From Prosthecobacter debontii (GTDB lineage Bacteria > Verrucomicrobiota > Verrucomicrobiia > Verrucomicrobiales > Verrucomicrobiaceae), in assembly GCA_945869695.1 (NCBI GenBank), contig CAMBPV010000027.1:1-32957 (forward strand): DNA of 32,957 nt, in the 5' to 3' direction. The notes beneath the pieces were generated by a model. The model had not been told where the DNA came from and did no database searches. It saw only the letters and a list, made by a program, of their open reading frames with translations. Made by a program: the position numbers and the translations under genes. Shown piece by piece: positions 25,562-32,957 of the stretch; positions within the stretch are counted from its first letter, which is position 1, and each line of letters starts with the position of its first letter.

Positions 25562-26275
25562 ACCACGCCTCCTGCCCTCGTGGATCTGCCAGCCTTGGCG
25601 CTCAAAGCGAACGAGTTCCCTGCCTAAGACGACTGGCCGACCTTGATCGGTTTACAAAGCTTACCCGATGTGGAGGTGGTGGAAGACAGCGCGAGCGGTG
25701 GCCCCTACGTGTATCGCTCGGCCTACTACGAGTTCAGGTCTGACATTCCATCAGGACCCGATGTGGTGAGGAGTTCTCCGAGGTGTTTGAAGCCACCTAC
25801 ATGGCGGTGAGTCGACTCCCCTTGGACAATCGCCCTCACCCTGAGCCAACCCGTAAGTTATTCGTGGCTCAGCTTTTTCGAAACAAGGAAAAGAACATGA
25901 AAGCAGGTGGCATGGCGGGCTCTGCAGGGTGCTACAAGAGAGCCGAAAGTCTAATCCTCGTGCCCCGAGATAGCCTGAGCATCAAGGTCCTGCGGGAGGC
26001 CGCACCATCTTTGAGCGCGGTGGTGACTCGAATGGCACGCTGATCCACGAGATCACGCATCAATTGATGAATCCGTGGCTGCCCGGACTGCCGATCTGGC
26101 TCACCGAAGGCGCAGCCGAATACACGGTGGTTCCCGATTACATGCATGGTCGGATTAACTTTGGCCAGATTCAGAATCACCTGAGCTCCTATTTCAAACA
26201 AAGAATCCGAGGCAGAGAGATCGGGATTCTCTCACTTTGTCACCGTGAACTCAAGCGGTGGGGAAAGGTGGGCGG
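25562..26275 (+). pseudogene. Decayed HExxH metalloprotease-like gene
   Basis: Three reading frames are needed to follow one protein. The first part, ending GGPYVYRSAYYEFRSDI, contains a stop at 25625. After a frameshift near 25760-25771 the frame continues EFSEVFEATYMAVSRLPL, LFVAQLFRNKEK and GSAGCYKRAESLILVPRDSL. After another near 25980-25995 comes GGRTIFERGGDSNGTLIHEI, completing LIHEITHQLM (HExxH at 26046-26060), and then LPIWLTEGAAEYTVV, whose glutamate suits a gluzincin third ligand. Similar uncharacterised secreted or anchored proteins with VFE.TY, AGG..GS and HE.TH..M blocks occur in Verrucomicrobia, from memory of the family rather than a search. At least one stop and two frameshifts make it non-functional. 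The 3' end is unclear and runs up to the convergent serine hydrolase gene. Confidence 0.78.
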
Positions 26276-26311
26276 CGCCAGAGCCAGCTCAATCGCACAC
26301 CAAGTCCTGAA

Positions 26312-27739
26312 TCAACGCAGCGTCCCAGTCAGCCTCTCAGCCCGCTGGTCCTTTCCATTTTGATGAAGGACCACGGACTTCATCTTCCCGTCTGCGCCCT
26401 CCTCAAAGGTGAGTTGCGCATCGACAGCCCGGAGGAAGAAACTCAGATTTCCCTCCCAGTAAGCTGGATTCGGATTCTGCCCGGTCATCTGCACGCTGAG
26501 TCGGTTGGCCTCCGATTTGACGGTCAATTGGCCTTCCCCAATCTGATAGATCCCCTCACAGCGCCTCAGAAGAGATGCCGGAGCTGTTGACATCTTGCGA
26601 GGTGTTCGAAGCGGAAGGTCAGGATTGAGCAGGTGAAAACCAATGTCATCGACGATCACCGAGCTATTTGCCAAAACCACAACAGACCTGCCCGCTCGAC
26701 GATTAAAACCAGTCCACGCGCGGGTCCCACCCGTTCCACCACTGTGCCACATGAGGTTTCCCTGGCGAGAGGGGCGGATCAACCAACCGATGGCCACTTT
26801 TCCCGTTCCCGGACCGGACTTGCCTTGTGAGGACTGCACCTTGTCCATGGCCAACCGCAAAGGGCTATCGATGATGCCAGCATGCAGAGATGACCACCGG
26901 AGAACATCACTCGCGGTGGAGCGCAGGGCCCCTGCCCCGGCCAGAGTCGGTATATCCCACATCGGTAAGGCTATCCCTTCTGAGTAAGGTTTGGCCGAGC
27001 GTCGTCTCTGCTCGGCCGATAGCGACACGACGGTATCGTTGAGCCCCAGAGGCACCGCAATCCATGTGCGCATCAGGGACTCATACTTCGAACCCGATCT
27101 GATCTCGAGCAGTTGCCCCAAGAGGCCCATTCCTGCGTTCGAATAGCTGAACTGAGGCTCCCCTAGATTCACCTTCCTAAGCCAATCAAAGAACTGGTCT
27201 TGCGAGTAGTCGGCGTATGGATTCCTGGGATTGGCGGGCCGGAAATTATCTGGCATTCGAGGCAGGCCTGAGCAGTGCGTAGCCAACTGCAACAGCGAGA
27301 TGCCGCCCACCTGCGCGCCCAAATCCAAACCCGGAGGCAACTGTTTCTTCACCTGATCATTCATCCGGACCCTTCCTCCATCCACGGCCATTTGGAGTAG
27401 CAAGGCCGTGAAGGTCTTCGTGATGGAACCGATCTCGAAGACGGTTTTTTCATCAAGCGGTCGACCCTGTGCATCCAATCGGGGCACACCAACCGAAGCG
27501 AAAATCTGCCCCTGCCGATCAGCCACGCCAACGATGATCCCGGGACTCTCGCCGACGGCAACTCGATCGCCAAGATGCTTTCGGACCCGATCAGAAATAG
27601 AAGCAGCCGAAGCGACGGTGGCTAGTGCCAAGGAAAAAACAAGGATCGGAACAGAAATGACGCCATCAGAAGTGGGAGAGAAGGTACACGGACTAAGAGC
27701 GGTGACCAGCGTCGAATGCAGGTGATGCAAGTCGATCAA
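26312..27739 (-). CDS. Class C beta-lactamase-like serine hydrolase, exported; start uncertain
   Basis: The product of up to 475 aa has the penicillin-binding/beta-lactamase fold. SITK (105-108) holds the nucleophilic serine and lysine, YSN (198-200) the general base, and HSG (331-333) replaces KTG, as in AmpC-like esterases and D-aminopeptidases. A C-terminal beta-barrel domain (about 385-475) follows. Family members hydrolyse esters, peptides or beta-lactams; the substrate is not predictable. The hydrophobic segment VPILVFSLALATVASAA (30-46) is the signal peptide core, but the frame has no ATG before it, only a TTG at 27739. An out-of-frame ATG at 27666 starts MASFLFRSLFF, which would join smoothly to this segment if one base in a T6 run were changed. 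A natural frameshift or sequence error near the start is therefore possible. Confidence 0.8.
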   Translation of the reverse strand: MIDLHHLHSTLVTALSPCTFSPTSDGVISVPILVFSLALATVASAASISDRVRKHLGDRVAVGESPGIIVGVADRQGQIFASVGVPRLDAQGRPLDEKTVFEIGSITKTFTALLLQMAVDGGRVRMNDQVKKQLPPGLDLGAQVGGISLLQLATHCSGLPRMPDNFRPANPRNPYADYSQDQFFDWLRKVNLGEPQFSYSNAGMGLLGQLLEIRSGSKYESLMRTWIAVPLGLNDTVVSLSAEQRRRSAKPYSEGIALPMWDIPTLAGAGALRSTASDVLRWSSLHAGIIDSPLRLAMDKVQSSQGKSGPGTGKVAIGWLIRPSRQGNLMWHSGGTGGTRAWTGFNRRAGRSVVVLANSSVIVDDIGFHLLNPDLPLRTPRKMSTAPASLLRRCEGIYQIGEGQLTVKSEANRLSVQMTGQNPNPAYWEGNLSFFLRAVDAQLTFEEGADGKMKSVVLHQNGKDQRAERLTGTLR

Positions 27740-27810
27740 TAGAGTGAAGGACTCCAGCCCACAGATTCGAGCTTTAATAAACAGTTAAAATGGTAATTTC
27801 CATATTTAAT

Positions 27811-27839
27811 GTTGATTTTAACAAATCTTTACTATATAT
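27811..27839 (+). promoter_or_regulatory. AT-rich promoter for the gene at 27866
   Basis: TTGATT (27811-27816), a 17-bp spacer, and TATATT (27834-27839) fit sigma-70-type boxes well. Initiation near 27846 would leave a leader of about 20 nt. The surrounding 100 bp (27770-27870) are far more AT-rich than the rest of the window. Confidence 0.55.
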
Positions 27840-27865
27840 TTTCCATCATTAATTCGATTTTCAAT

Positions 27866-28384
27866 ATGATCATACCCCTACCTATCCGCATTACTGAGTC
27901 TGGAATGGAGTCCTTTGACTGGGTGGGTTTCGGAACGCTATCCGTCCCTGCCGAATCTGTTCGTTTCGGGTTCCAGCTCGACATGGTCCCTTCATTCGAT
28001 CAGCCAGAGGTCTCATTTGGGGTGATTCAAAAAGATCTCGACACAAACACCCTCAAAATGGGATTTGCGGTTCGAATTGATTTTGAGCGCGGTGAAATTT
28101 GGGACCTTGCCAATAACATGGGCCTCATCGGCTGGCTTGAGCACCCTTACGGACTCCAGAGCTACTCGGCTGAAGAGCCGATGCTCTTGAGTTGGGAAAT
28201 CGAGCGAATCGGCTCCGCCCTTATTCCGAAACTTCAGGTCGGAGGCGAGGAGTGGCTCTACCCCTCCATCCGCAGCCCAGAGGCCCTGGAATTGAGTGCT
28301 GTGGCAGGTTGCACGGCAGGGCTGATCAAACCGGAGGACTGCTTCATCCATCCTGCCCTATGGTTAGAGGAACAGCACCGCTAG
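27866..28384 (+). CDS. Hypothetical protein, unknown
   Basis: I do not recognise this 172-aa protein. It has no signal peptide if ATG 27866 is the start; an upstream start at 27809 would add 19 hydrophobic, AT-rich-encoded residues that look like untranslated DNA. The sequence is acidic with alternating beta-like strands (SFDWVGFGTLSVPAESVRFG, EVSFGVIQKDLDTNTLKMGF, MLLSWEIERIGSALIPKLQV) and few charged helices, suggesting a soluble beta-sandwich. It has two cysteines near the C-terminus (about 151 and 161). It lies alone between the divergent serine hydrolase gene and the convergent propeller gene, three bases from the latter's stop. The strong AT-rich promoter and GC-richer body may hint at separate acquisition, but that is weak. 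Confidence 0.6.
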   Translation: MIIPLPIRITESGMESFDWVGFGTLSVPAESVRFGFQLDMVPSFDQPEVSFGVIQKDLDTNTLKMGFAVRIDFERGEIWDLANNMGLIGWLEHPYGLQSYSAEEPMLLSWEIERIGSALIPKLQVGGEEWLYPSIRSPEALELSAVAGCTAGLIKPEDCFIHPALWLEEQHR

Positions 28385-28387
28385 CCA

Positions 28388-29878
28388 CTATTTTTTGACG
28401 CGCCCGCCCATTGCGCCGATCCAGTCGCCCGATAAATCCAGACGGTACATCAGTTGGTTATAGTCGTAACGTGCGGGTGCGAGCGGATTTCCTGAAAACT
28501 CGAGGGAGTAGGTCCCCTCAAAATAAATGATGCGCCCCTCTTCTGAATCAAGGAAGGAATGGTGAACCGGGTTGTAAAATGAGTAACGAGGATGAGTCGC
28601 TACCTTCACCCCTCTCGTCCATGGCCCGGCAACAGCGTCGGATTCAGCATACCAAACTTCCCCAAGCGGCGACGGATCCTCTTTCCCACCGCTCTGGACT
28701 CCGATCAGAACCCACTTTTTTCTCCAAGCATTCCACTCAATGCTGGCTCGATGCAACGTCACCGTCTTCCCTGAAGTCACCTCTTTGAATTGGTATCGCG
28801 CCAGATGATCTGGCATGTGCCCTGCGTTGAGAAGGACCGATTCCTCCTTCTGCGACGTCGGCGGTGACTCCTTTTGCCAGCGCCAAGTTTGACTCACCTG
28901 ATCAAAGGCAAGTGATTCGTAACTCTGCGGATCGCAAACTTCTCGGAACTTAGCTCGAACGCGCGTGTGCGAGAATGGGAATGCAAAGTAGAAGAATTCA
29001 CCCCCGGCTTCCGTTACCCGCACAGCATTTCCGCGGGGAAATCTCCAAGTCTCGGACATGTCGATGGACTTCACGCTTTCGAAAACACCTGACGTATCAT
29101 TCAACCGGCAGATCCCTTGTTCGGCCGGAGCACTCAAAGACAAATACCGACCGTAGTGAGCCAGCGCCACCTCTTCTCCATCGTCATCTCTTACCACCAA
29201 CAGTCCGAAGAGCCAAACCGCCCCCTGCTCCTTGATTGGCATCATTTGACGCAGGCGTGAAGGCCTCGCCGCATCCATCAAGTAATCAAATACGATGCCC
29301 ACTTCGGGTTTCAACAAACGGGGCGTGTTGGCGCAGGTAGTTCTGAAGTTCCCGAGCGGATATTGTGGATTGTTTGTGTCACCCCAAAGCCACAAAATCT
29401 GGTTACGATAGGGGACGGCTTGGACCGAATCTTGCCCCATCACCTCTGCCATTAAGGCAGGCACAGGGACCGGTAAACCCAGCAATTCAGAGTCTCGGAA
29501 AATACCCTGTCCCGTTGTGCGCCCGATGCGCTCAGCCGGTTGAAGGCGCTTCACTTTGAATGTGGCTGTATCCCCAAGCCGAGGTGTGACTCGAATTCCC
29601 CGATAACCAAATCCATCTTTCTCCACTTCATACCCGGGTCCACTGAGATAGAAAAACAATTCACGCTTCATGAGCCCTGGCTCGCTAAATGCCGCCCAGC
29701 CTGCGCGATCCGTTACGCATCGGATATCATTCACGGTCCGAAGTTCCATCAGTGGAACACCCCGCCCGGTCTCGGCATCCACAATCTGAATACCGAAGGG
29801 TCGATCTGGCGCTTGTGCAAATCCCCAAAGCTCAACGAGCAAAAAAGAGACGCAAAGGGTTCGGCTTTGAAAGCTCAT
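28388..29878 (-). CDS. Exported DUF4185-like (glycoside-hydrolase-like propeller) protein
   Basis: The 496-aa product begins with a signal peptide (MSFQSRTLCVSFLLVELWGF). A beta-sandwich segment (about 25-110) with IQIVDAETGRGVPLMELRT and GYRGIRVTPR looks like a carboxypeptidase-regulatory/Cna-B-type fold. The rest is rich in WGDT (QILWLWGDTNNPQYPLG), WRFPRGNAV, HRASIEWNAWRKKWVLIGVQ and GEVWYAESDAVAGPWTRGV, blocks typical of five-bladed propellers of the DUF4185 / GH43-like group. A role in polysaccharide or lipid-sugar breakdown outside the cytoplasm is plausible, but no catalytic residues were confirmed. It diverges from the gene at 30004. AGGAG directly abuts its ATG, one of the few such motifs in the window, though too close for normal use. 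Confidence 0.7.
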   Translation of the reverse strand: MSFQSRTLCVSFLLVELWGFAQAPDRPFGIQIVDAETGRGVPLMELRTVNDIRCVTDRAGWAAFSEPGLMKRELFFYLSGPGYEVEKDGFGYRGIRVTPRLGDTATFKVKRLQPAERIGRTTGQGIFRDSELLGLPVPVPALMAEVMGQDSVQAVPYRNQILWLWGDTNNPQYPLGNFRTTCANTPRLLKPEVGIVFDYLMDAARPSRLRQMMPIKEQGAVWLFGLLVVRDDDGEEVALAHYGRYLSLSAPAEQGICRLNDTSGVFESVKSIDMSETWRFPRGNAVRVTEAGGEFFYFAFPFSHTRVRAKFREVCDPQSYESLAFDQVSQTWRWQKESPPTSQKEESVLLNAGHMPDHLARYQFKEVTSGKTVTLHRASIEWNAWRKKWVLIGVQSGGKEDPSPLGEVWYAESDAVAGPWTRGVKVATHPRYSFYNPVHHSFLDSEEGRIIYFEGTYSLEFSGNPLAPARYDYNQLMYRLDLSGDWIGAMGGRVKK

Positions 29879-29914
29879 CTCCTAACCTTGGCGCGCCGCT
29901 CAGAAAACACCAGT

Positions 29915-29930
29915 TCAACCGCGAGGTTGA
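29915..29930. repeat. Short perfect inverted repeat in the divergent intergenic region
   Basis: TCAACC-GCGA-GGTTGA lies between the divergent genes starting at 29878 and 30004. The 6-bp stem with 4-nt loop has no T-run after it, so it is unlikely to be an intrinsic terminator. It could be a small operator, or chance. Confidence 0.3.
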
Positions 29931-30003
29931 TCATTAGAAAAAACAGTTCTTGTCGGATTCGAAATGAACATGATAGCCTCTAACGAGTTACTCTTCTGAT
30001 CCG

Positions 30004-30561
30004 ATGACTCCTCCATCCTATCACAGTCTCATCCTCCTCTCCTGCTTATGGGTTACCCTTCTCTTTTCAGCGACTGAAGTTGAATCGGCTGAAAAATTCG
30101 ACTTCGCGAGAAGTTCCTTCTTTCAGCTGCTCATCGGGAATTGGCAGTCTGAGGGAAAGCTGCTTGGGACCGACGGAAAAGAAGTATTCATTAAAGAGGA
30201 GTGGAAAGGCTCAGTCGCTGAGGAAGGAGTTTTTGTGATGGAAGGCAATCGGTTACTCAATGATGACAAACAGGCCTTCCGCTGGACGGTTTCTTTCAAT
30301 TCAAGCACCGGGCTTTTTGAGGCCTTGCACGAAGTCAAAATTGGAAGCGGAGAAGTTCAGCGTTTTGAGGCCTCGGTGTCCGATGTCGCGCTTACCATGG
30401 AACTGCGCCTGACGGGAGAAGGACAGAGCAGCATCGTGGTGAAGGATTCGTTTCCTGACACGACAAAAAACACTTTGGTGAGCGAAGTCACACTCACCGA
30501 CTCCAGTGGTATCCCCTACCTTTCCGGAACGGTGAAACACCAACGAGTGAAATCCCCTTAG
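30004..30561 (+). CDS. Exported protein of unknown function (lipocalin/DUF1579-like layout)
   Basis: The 185-aa product has a signal peptide (HSLILLSCLWVTLLFSATEV, cut near ESA-EK) followed by about 155 residues that alternate short strands: FFQLLIGNWQSEGKLLG, FIKEEWKGSVAEEGVFVMEG, FRWTVSFNSSTGLFEALHEV, RFEASVSDVALTMELRL, LVSEVTLTDSS. The opening 'LIGNW...G' and up-and-down strands resemble DUF1579 or other lipocalin-like beta-barrels, which bind hydrophobic ligands, but this is by eye only. Its stop lies 4 bp from the LysR gene start, so the two are probably translated from one mRNA, which is unusual because LysR genes are more often divergent from their targets. Confidence 0.65.
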   Translation: MTPPSYHSLILLSCLWVTLLFSATEVESAEKFDFARSSFFQLLIGNWQSEGKLLGTDGKEVFIKEEWKGSVAEEGVFVMEGNRLLNDDKQAFRWTVSFNSSTGLFEALHEVKIGSGEVQRFEASVSDVALTMELRLTGEGQSSIVVKDSFPDTTKNTLVSEVTLTDSSGIPYLSGTVKHQRVKSP

Positions 30562-30565
30562 TCCA

Positions 30566-31438
30566 GTGAACGTCCACCACCTCGAGCTTTTCTACTACGT
30601 CGCACGCCACAAAGGTGTGAGTTCGGCTGCTCGTCACATGCCCTATGGTATCCAACAACCAGCCATCAGTGCTCAGATTCTTCAACTTGAAGACTCGCTG
30701 GGAACCACGCTTTTCCATCGTCGTCCGTTTAGACTTACCGAGGAGGGCGAGAAGCTCTTTCGACACATCACTCCTTTTTTCTCGGGGCTCGATGAGTTAG
30801 GAAACGAACTGCGCGGCGGGAAGGAAAAGCGGCTACGCATTGCGACGCCTGAAATTGTTCAACGCGACTACCTTCCCGCTCTGATGTTGCGGATGATCAA
30901 GCGCGTTCCGGATTTTCAGTTCACCCTCGCTTCAGGCCGGATTGAGGACATCGAAACAATGTTGCTCGAACAAGAAATTGATCTTGGATTTTCCACTCTG
31001 AACTCGGCTAGAACCAACGATATCCGCACACGTTCGCTCATCAAAATGCCACTCGTTCTCCTCGTGCCTCGTGACAGTCGATTCAAAAAGGCGGAAGAGA
31101 TCCTGGGTAAAGATCGAATCGCCACACCTTTGATCAGTCTCCCCGCCGCTGATCCGGTAAGCCGATTATTTCAGGATGGGTTGAGGAAGCAAAAACTGGA
31201 TTGGTTCCCATCTCTCGAAGTCTCCAGTCTCGACATTGTGAGTCGGTACGTCGCCAAAGGTTTTGGCGTGGGCCTTAGCGTTGCGGCGCCAAAATCCATT
31301 TCAGGCGACTTGGTTCGCCCATTGCCTCTCGAAGGTTTTCCTGAGGTTGAGTTTGGCGCCATGTGGCTGGGTCGGCTTTCTCCCATTGCAGAGGTTTTGC
31401 TCGATGAAGCCGCGTCGGTGCTGGGGGAGAAGTCTTAA
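30566..31438 (+). CDS. LysR-family transcriptional regulator
   Basis: The 290-aa product starts with GTG at 30566. The N-terminal winged helix (1-60: HHLELFYYVARHKGVSSAAR, QQPAISAQILQLEDSLGTTL, FHRRPFRLTEEGEKLF) matches LysR, with a PYGI insertion before the recognition helix. A linker helix and a periplasmic-binding-protein-like effector domain (about 90-285, from LRIATPEIVQ to GVGLSVAAPKS) follow. LysR proteins usually form tetramers and activate genes in response to a metabolite. It sits inside a co-directional run between an exported protein (4 bp) and the HTTM protein (14 bp), so these neighbours are the first candidate targets. The inducer is unknown. Confidence 0.9.
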   Translation: MNVHHLELFYYVARHKGVSSAARHMPYGIQQPAISAQILQLEDSLGTTLFHRRPFRLTEEGEKLFRHITPFFSGLDELGNELRGGKEKRLRIATPEIVQRDYLPALMLRMIKRVPDFQFTLASGRIEDIETMLLEQEIDLGFSTLNSARTNDIRTRSLIKMPLVLLVPRDSRFKKAEEILGKDRIATPLISLPAADPVSRLFQDGLRKQKLDWFPSLEVSSLDIVSRYVAKGFGVGLSVAAPKSISGDLVRPLPLEGFPEVEFGAMWLGRLSPIAEVLLDEAASVLGEKS

Positions 31439-31452
31439 AGTTCTCAACCCAC

Positions 31453-32925
31453 ATGAAGACCGCAAATGCCGCAGGCTTGGCCCAATGGGCGCGCGACTTA
31501 ATCAGCATTGATCTCCGTTCGTTGGCTGCATTTCGCATCAGTCTGGGCCTTGTTTTGCTTTGGGATCTCTCGACATCCCTTTCGAATGTCAGTGCCTTTT
31601 ATTCCAATGATGGTTTTTTACCACTCAGCATGTTGGGTGTCTTTAATGACAGTCCATGGCAATGGTCACTTCATTCATGGAGCGCCTCCACTGCATGGCA
31701 GATTGCACTTCTCATCGTGCACCTCGCTAGCGCTGGATGTGTGCTGATCGGTTATCGAACGCAGGTGGCTATCTTTCTTTGCTGGGCCTTGCTTTGTTCC
31801 CTTCAGACACGGAACCCCGTGATCCTACACAGTGGCGATTTGGCGATCCGACTGTTCTGCTTTTGGGGGATGTTTTTGCCACTCGGAGCAAGGTGGTCCC
31901 TCGATGAGGTTCGGGGACGAATCCGTACTTTCAACTCTAACGGGAAGGTTTCGACGGCGTCGAGCCTCGGCATTTTGGTCCAGATCTGCCTCATCTACTG
32001 GATGGGCGCGCTCCTCAAAGAGGGTGTCGAATGGCGCCGGGACGGAACCGCCGTTTTTTATGCACTTTCGTTGGATCAGTTTGTGAGTCAAACCGGGCGG
32101 GATCTTCTCCATTTTCCCGAGCTATGCCGAATCGCTACATTCGGAACGTGGTGGTTCGAAGTCGTTGGCCCAATATTGGCCCTCCTCACTTTCCGAGCTC
32201 CGTTCTGGCGACTGCTTATTGTCATTGCGTTTTTCAGTTTTCACATTGCCCTCGGGATTTCATTTCGCCTCGGTCCTTTCGCGGCAACGATGCTTTCAGC
32301 ATGGATGCTCTTTCTGCCCTCGAAGTTTTGGGATGTCATCGAGAAACGTCTCCGCCTCTCAAAAAGCAATGAAGACCCAGTTCAAGGCGGGAAGACGTGG
32401 ATGCAGCTGCTCCTCGTTCAGTCATTCACCTTCGTCTGTCTGATTTACGTGATTCTTTGGAATCTGAGAGGTGCAGGCGTCAGAAATGGAACCAAGTGGT
32501 TTCCGCATTCATTGGACTCGTTCGGGCGCGCGCTCTACCTCGATCAAGATTGGTCCATGTTCGCCCCACGGCCCTCAATCGACGACGGATGGGTGATCAT
32601 GGAAGGGTTACTCGCCAATGGAATGCGGGTGGATTTGCTTCGAGGCGGGCGAGCCGTCACCTTCGAGAAGCCAGAAATAATCTCCGCTGAATTCAAGGAC
32701 TCCAAATGGCACAAGGCCATCCTGTCAGTGTGGCATCCTCCCTTCCAACAAATCACCCCCACCCTGGGAAATTACTTCGCCTTTCAATGGAACACCGGAC
32801 ATCAATCAAGTGAGCAGATTCGAGGTTGGGCTCTCTGGTACATACGAGAGGATACACTTGAAAAGGGTCAGTTCTCAAGTCCCAAGAAAATTGAGTTACT
32901 GAAAGTCGGCCAGTTCTCAGAATAA
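31453..32925 (+). CDS. HTTM-domain (vitamin K-dependent carboxylase-like) membrane protein
   Basis: The 490-aa product has about seven membrane helices in the first 345 residues: AFRISLGLVLLWDL, TAWQIALLIVHLASAG, AIFLCWALLCSL, LGILVQICLIYWMGAL, WWFEVVGPILALLTF, LLIVIAFFSFHIALGIS and FVCLIYVILW. A soluble C-terminal domain (about 360-490) begins DQDWSMFAPRPS. The family start IDLRSLAAFRI..GL...WDL, the FY..DG motif (FYSNDGFLPL) and the W.MFAP.P motif place it in the HTTM group related to vitamin-K-dependent gamma-carboxylase. Bacterial HTTM proteins are largely uncharacterised; carboxylase activity should not be assumed. It follows the LysR gene by 14 bp and may form one operon with it. There is no Shine-Dalgarno sequence. 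Confidence 0.85.
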   Translation: MKTANAAGLAQWARDLISIDLRSLAAFRISLGLVLLWDLSTSLSNVSAFYSNDGFLPLSMLGVFNDSPWQWSLHSWSASTAWQIALLIVHLASAGCVLIGYRTQVAIFLCWALLCSLQTRNPVILHSGDLAIRLFCFWGMFLPLGARWSLDEVRGRIRTFNSNGKVSTASSLGILVQICLIYWMGALLKEGVEWRRDGTAVFYALSLDQFVSQTGRDLLHFPELCRIATFGTWWFEVVGPILALLTFRAPFWRLLIVIAFFSFHIALGISFRLGPFAATMLSAWMLFLPSKFWDVIEKRLRLSKSNEDPVQGGKTWMQLLLVQSFTFVCLIYVILWNLRGAGVRNGTKWFPHSLDSFGRALYLDQDWSMFAPRPSIDDGWVIMEGLLANGMRVDLLRGGRAVTFEKPEIISAEFKDSKWHKAILSVWHPPFQQITPTLGNYFAFQWNTGHQSSEQIRGWALWYIREDTLEKGQFSSPKKIELLKVGQFSE

Positions 32926-32957
32926 GTTCACCCGACTTGTTAAGGACACATGCGAGC

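Noticed and set aside
1-32957. CRISPR array, tRNA, rRNA, phage or defence island
   Set aside because: No regularly spaced direct repeats, tRNA-like T-arm signatures in intergenic DNA, or defence, phage or conjugation proteins were seen; every gap without a gene is shorter than about 170 bp.

Overview
The window looks like a chromosomal segment of a verrucomicrobial bacterium (phylum Verrucomicrobiota), assigned from gene content, not from a database search. The indicators are a DUF1552 + DUF1592-type cytochrome pair, a Tat-exported Gfo/Idh/MocA oxidoreductase, a protein with a PEP-CTERM sorting tail, planctomycete/verrucomicrobial TlpA-like and leucine-rich-repeat proteins, and a b558-type succinate dehydrogenase. 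Most start codons have no convincing Shine-Dalgarno sequence. I found no rRNA, tRNA, CRISPR array, phage or conjugation genes.

Left part (1-3752): the end of an IS5-family insertion sequence runs off the left edge. Next come a secreted CAP-domain/PEP-CTERM protein, a decayed thioredoxin-like (TlpA-type) pseudogene with three in-frame stops and a frameshift, and a Tat-exported oxidoreductase on the other strand. Central housekeeping part (3829-15453): an rRNA/tRNA 2'-O-methyltransferase translationally coupled to an HrpA helicase; a secreted metallo-beta-lactamase-fold hydrolase; a glutamine amidotransferase (TrpG/PabA); a TPR-AAA ATPase; a SnoaL-like protein; and the sdhCAB operon (complex II).

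Middle accessory part (15616-20193): an exported leucine-rich-repeat protein, then the coupled DUF1552 and DUF1592 genes, a typical verrucomicrobial/planctomycete export module of unknown function. A GntR/HutC-type repressor gene (20194-20964) diverges from deoC (21044-21826). Between them lies the best regulatory element of the window: a perfect 15+2+15 bp palindrome made of two smaller dyads 21 bp apart, lying over a consensus-like promoter. YkvA-like, phosphofructokinase (mixed donor-site residues), lipoyl synthase and RlpA lipoprotein genes follow.

Right part (25232-32925): a small membrane protein followed in the same frame by the wreck of a HExxH metalloprotease-like gene, a class C beta-lactamase-like serine hydrolase with an uncertain start, an unknown gene behind an AT-rich promoter, a secreted DUF4185-like propeller protein, and a tight three-gene run (secreted unknown protein, LysR regulator, HTTM membrane protein).

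I did not find a convincing new multi-gene defence or mobile system. The strongest leads are the GntR-deoC double operator, the fact that all six clear convergent gene junctions have stop codons within -7 to +3 bp of each other, the TPR-AAA ATPase, the hybrid phosphofructokinase active site, and the cluster of decaying exported-protein genes.
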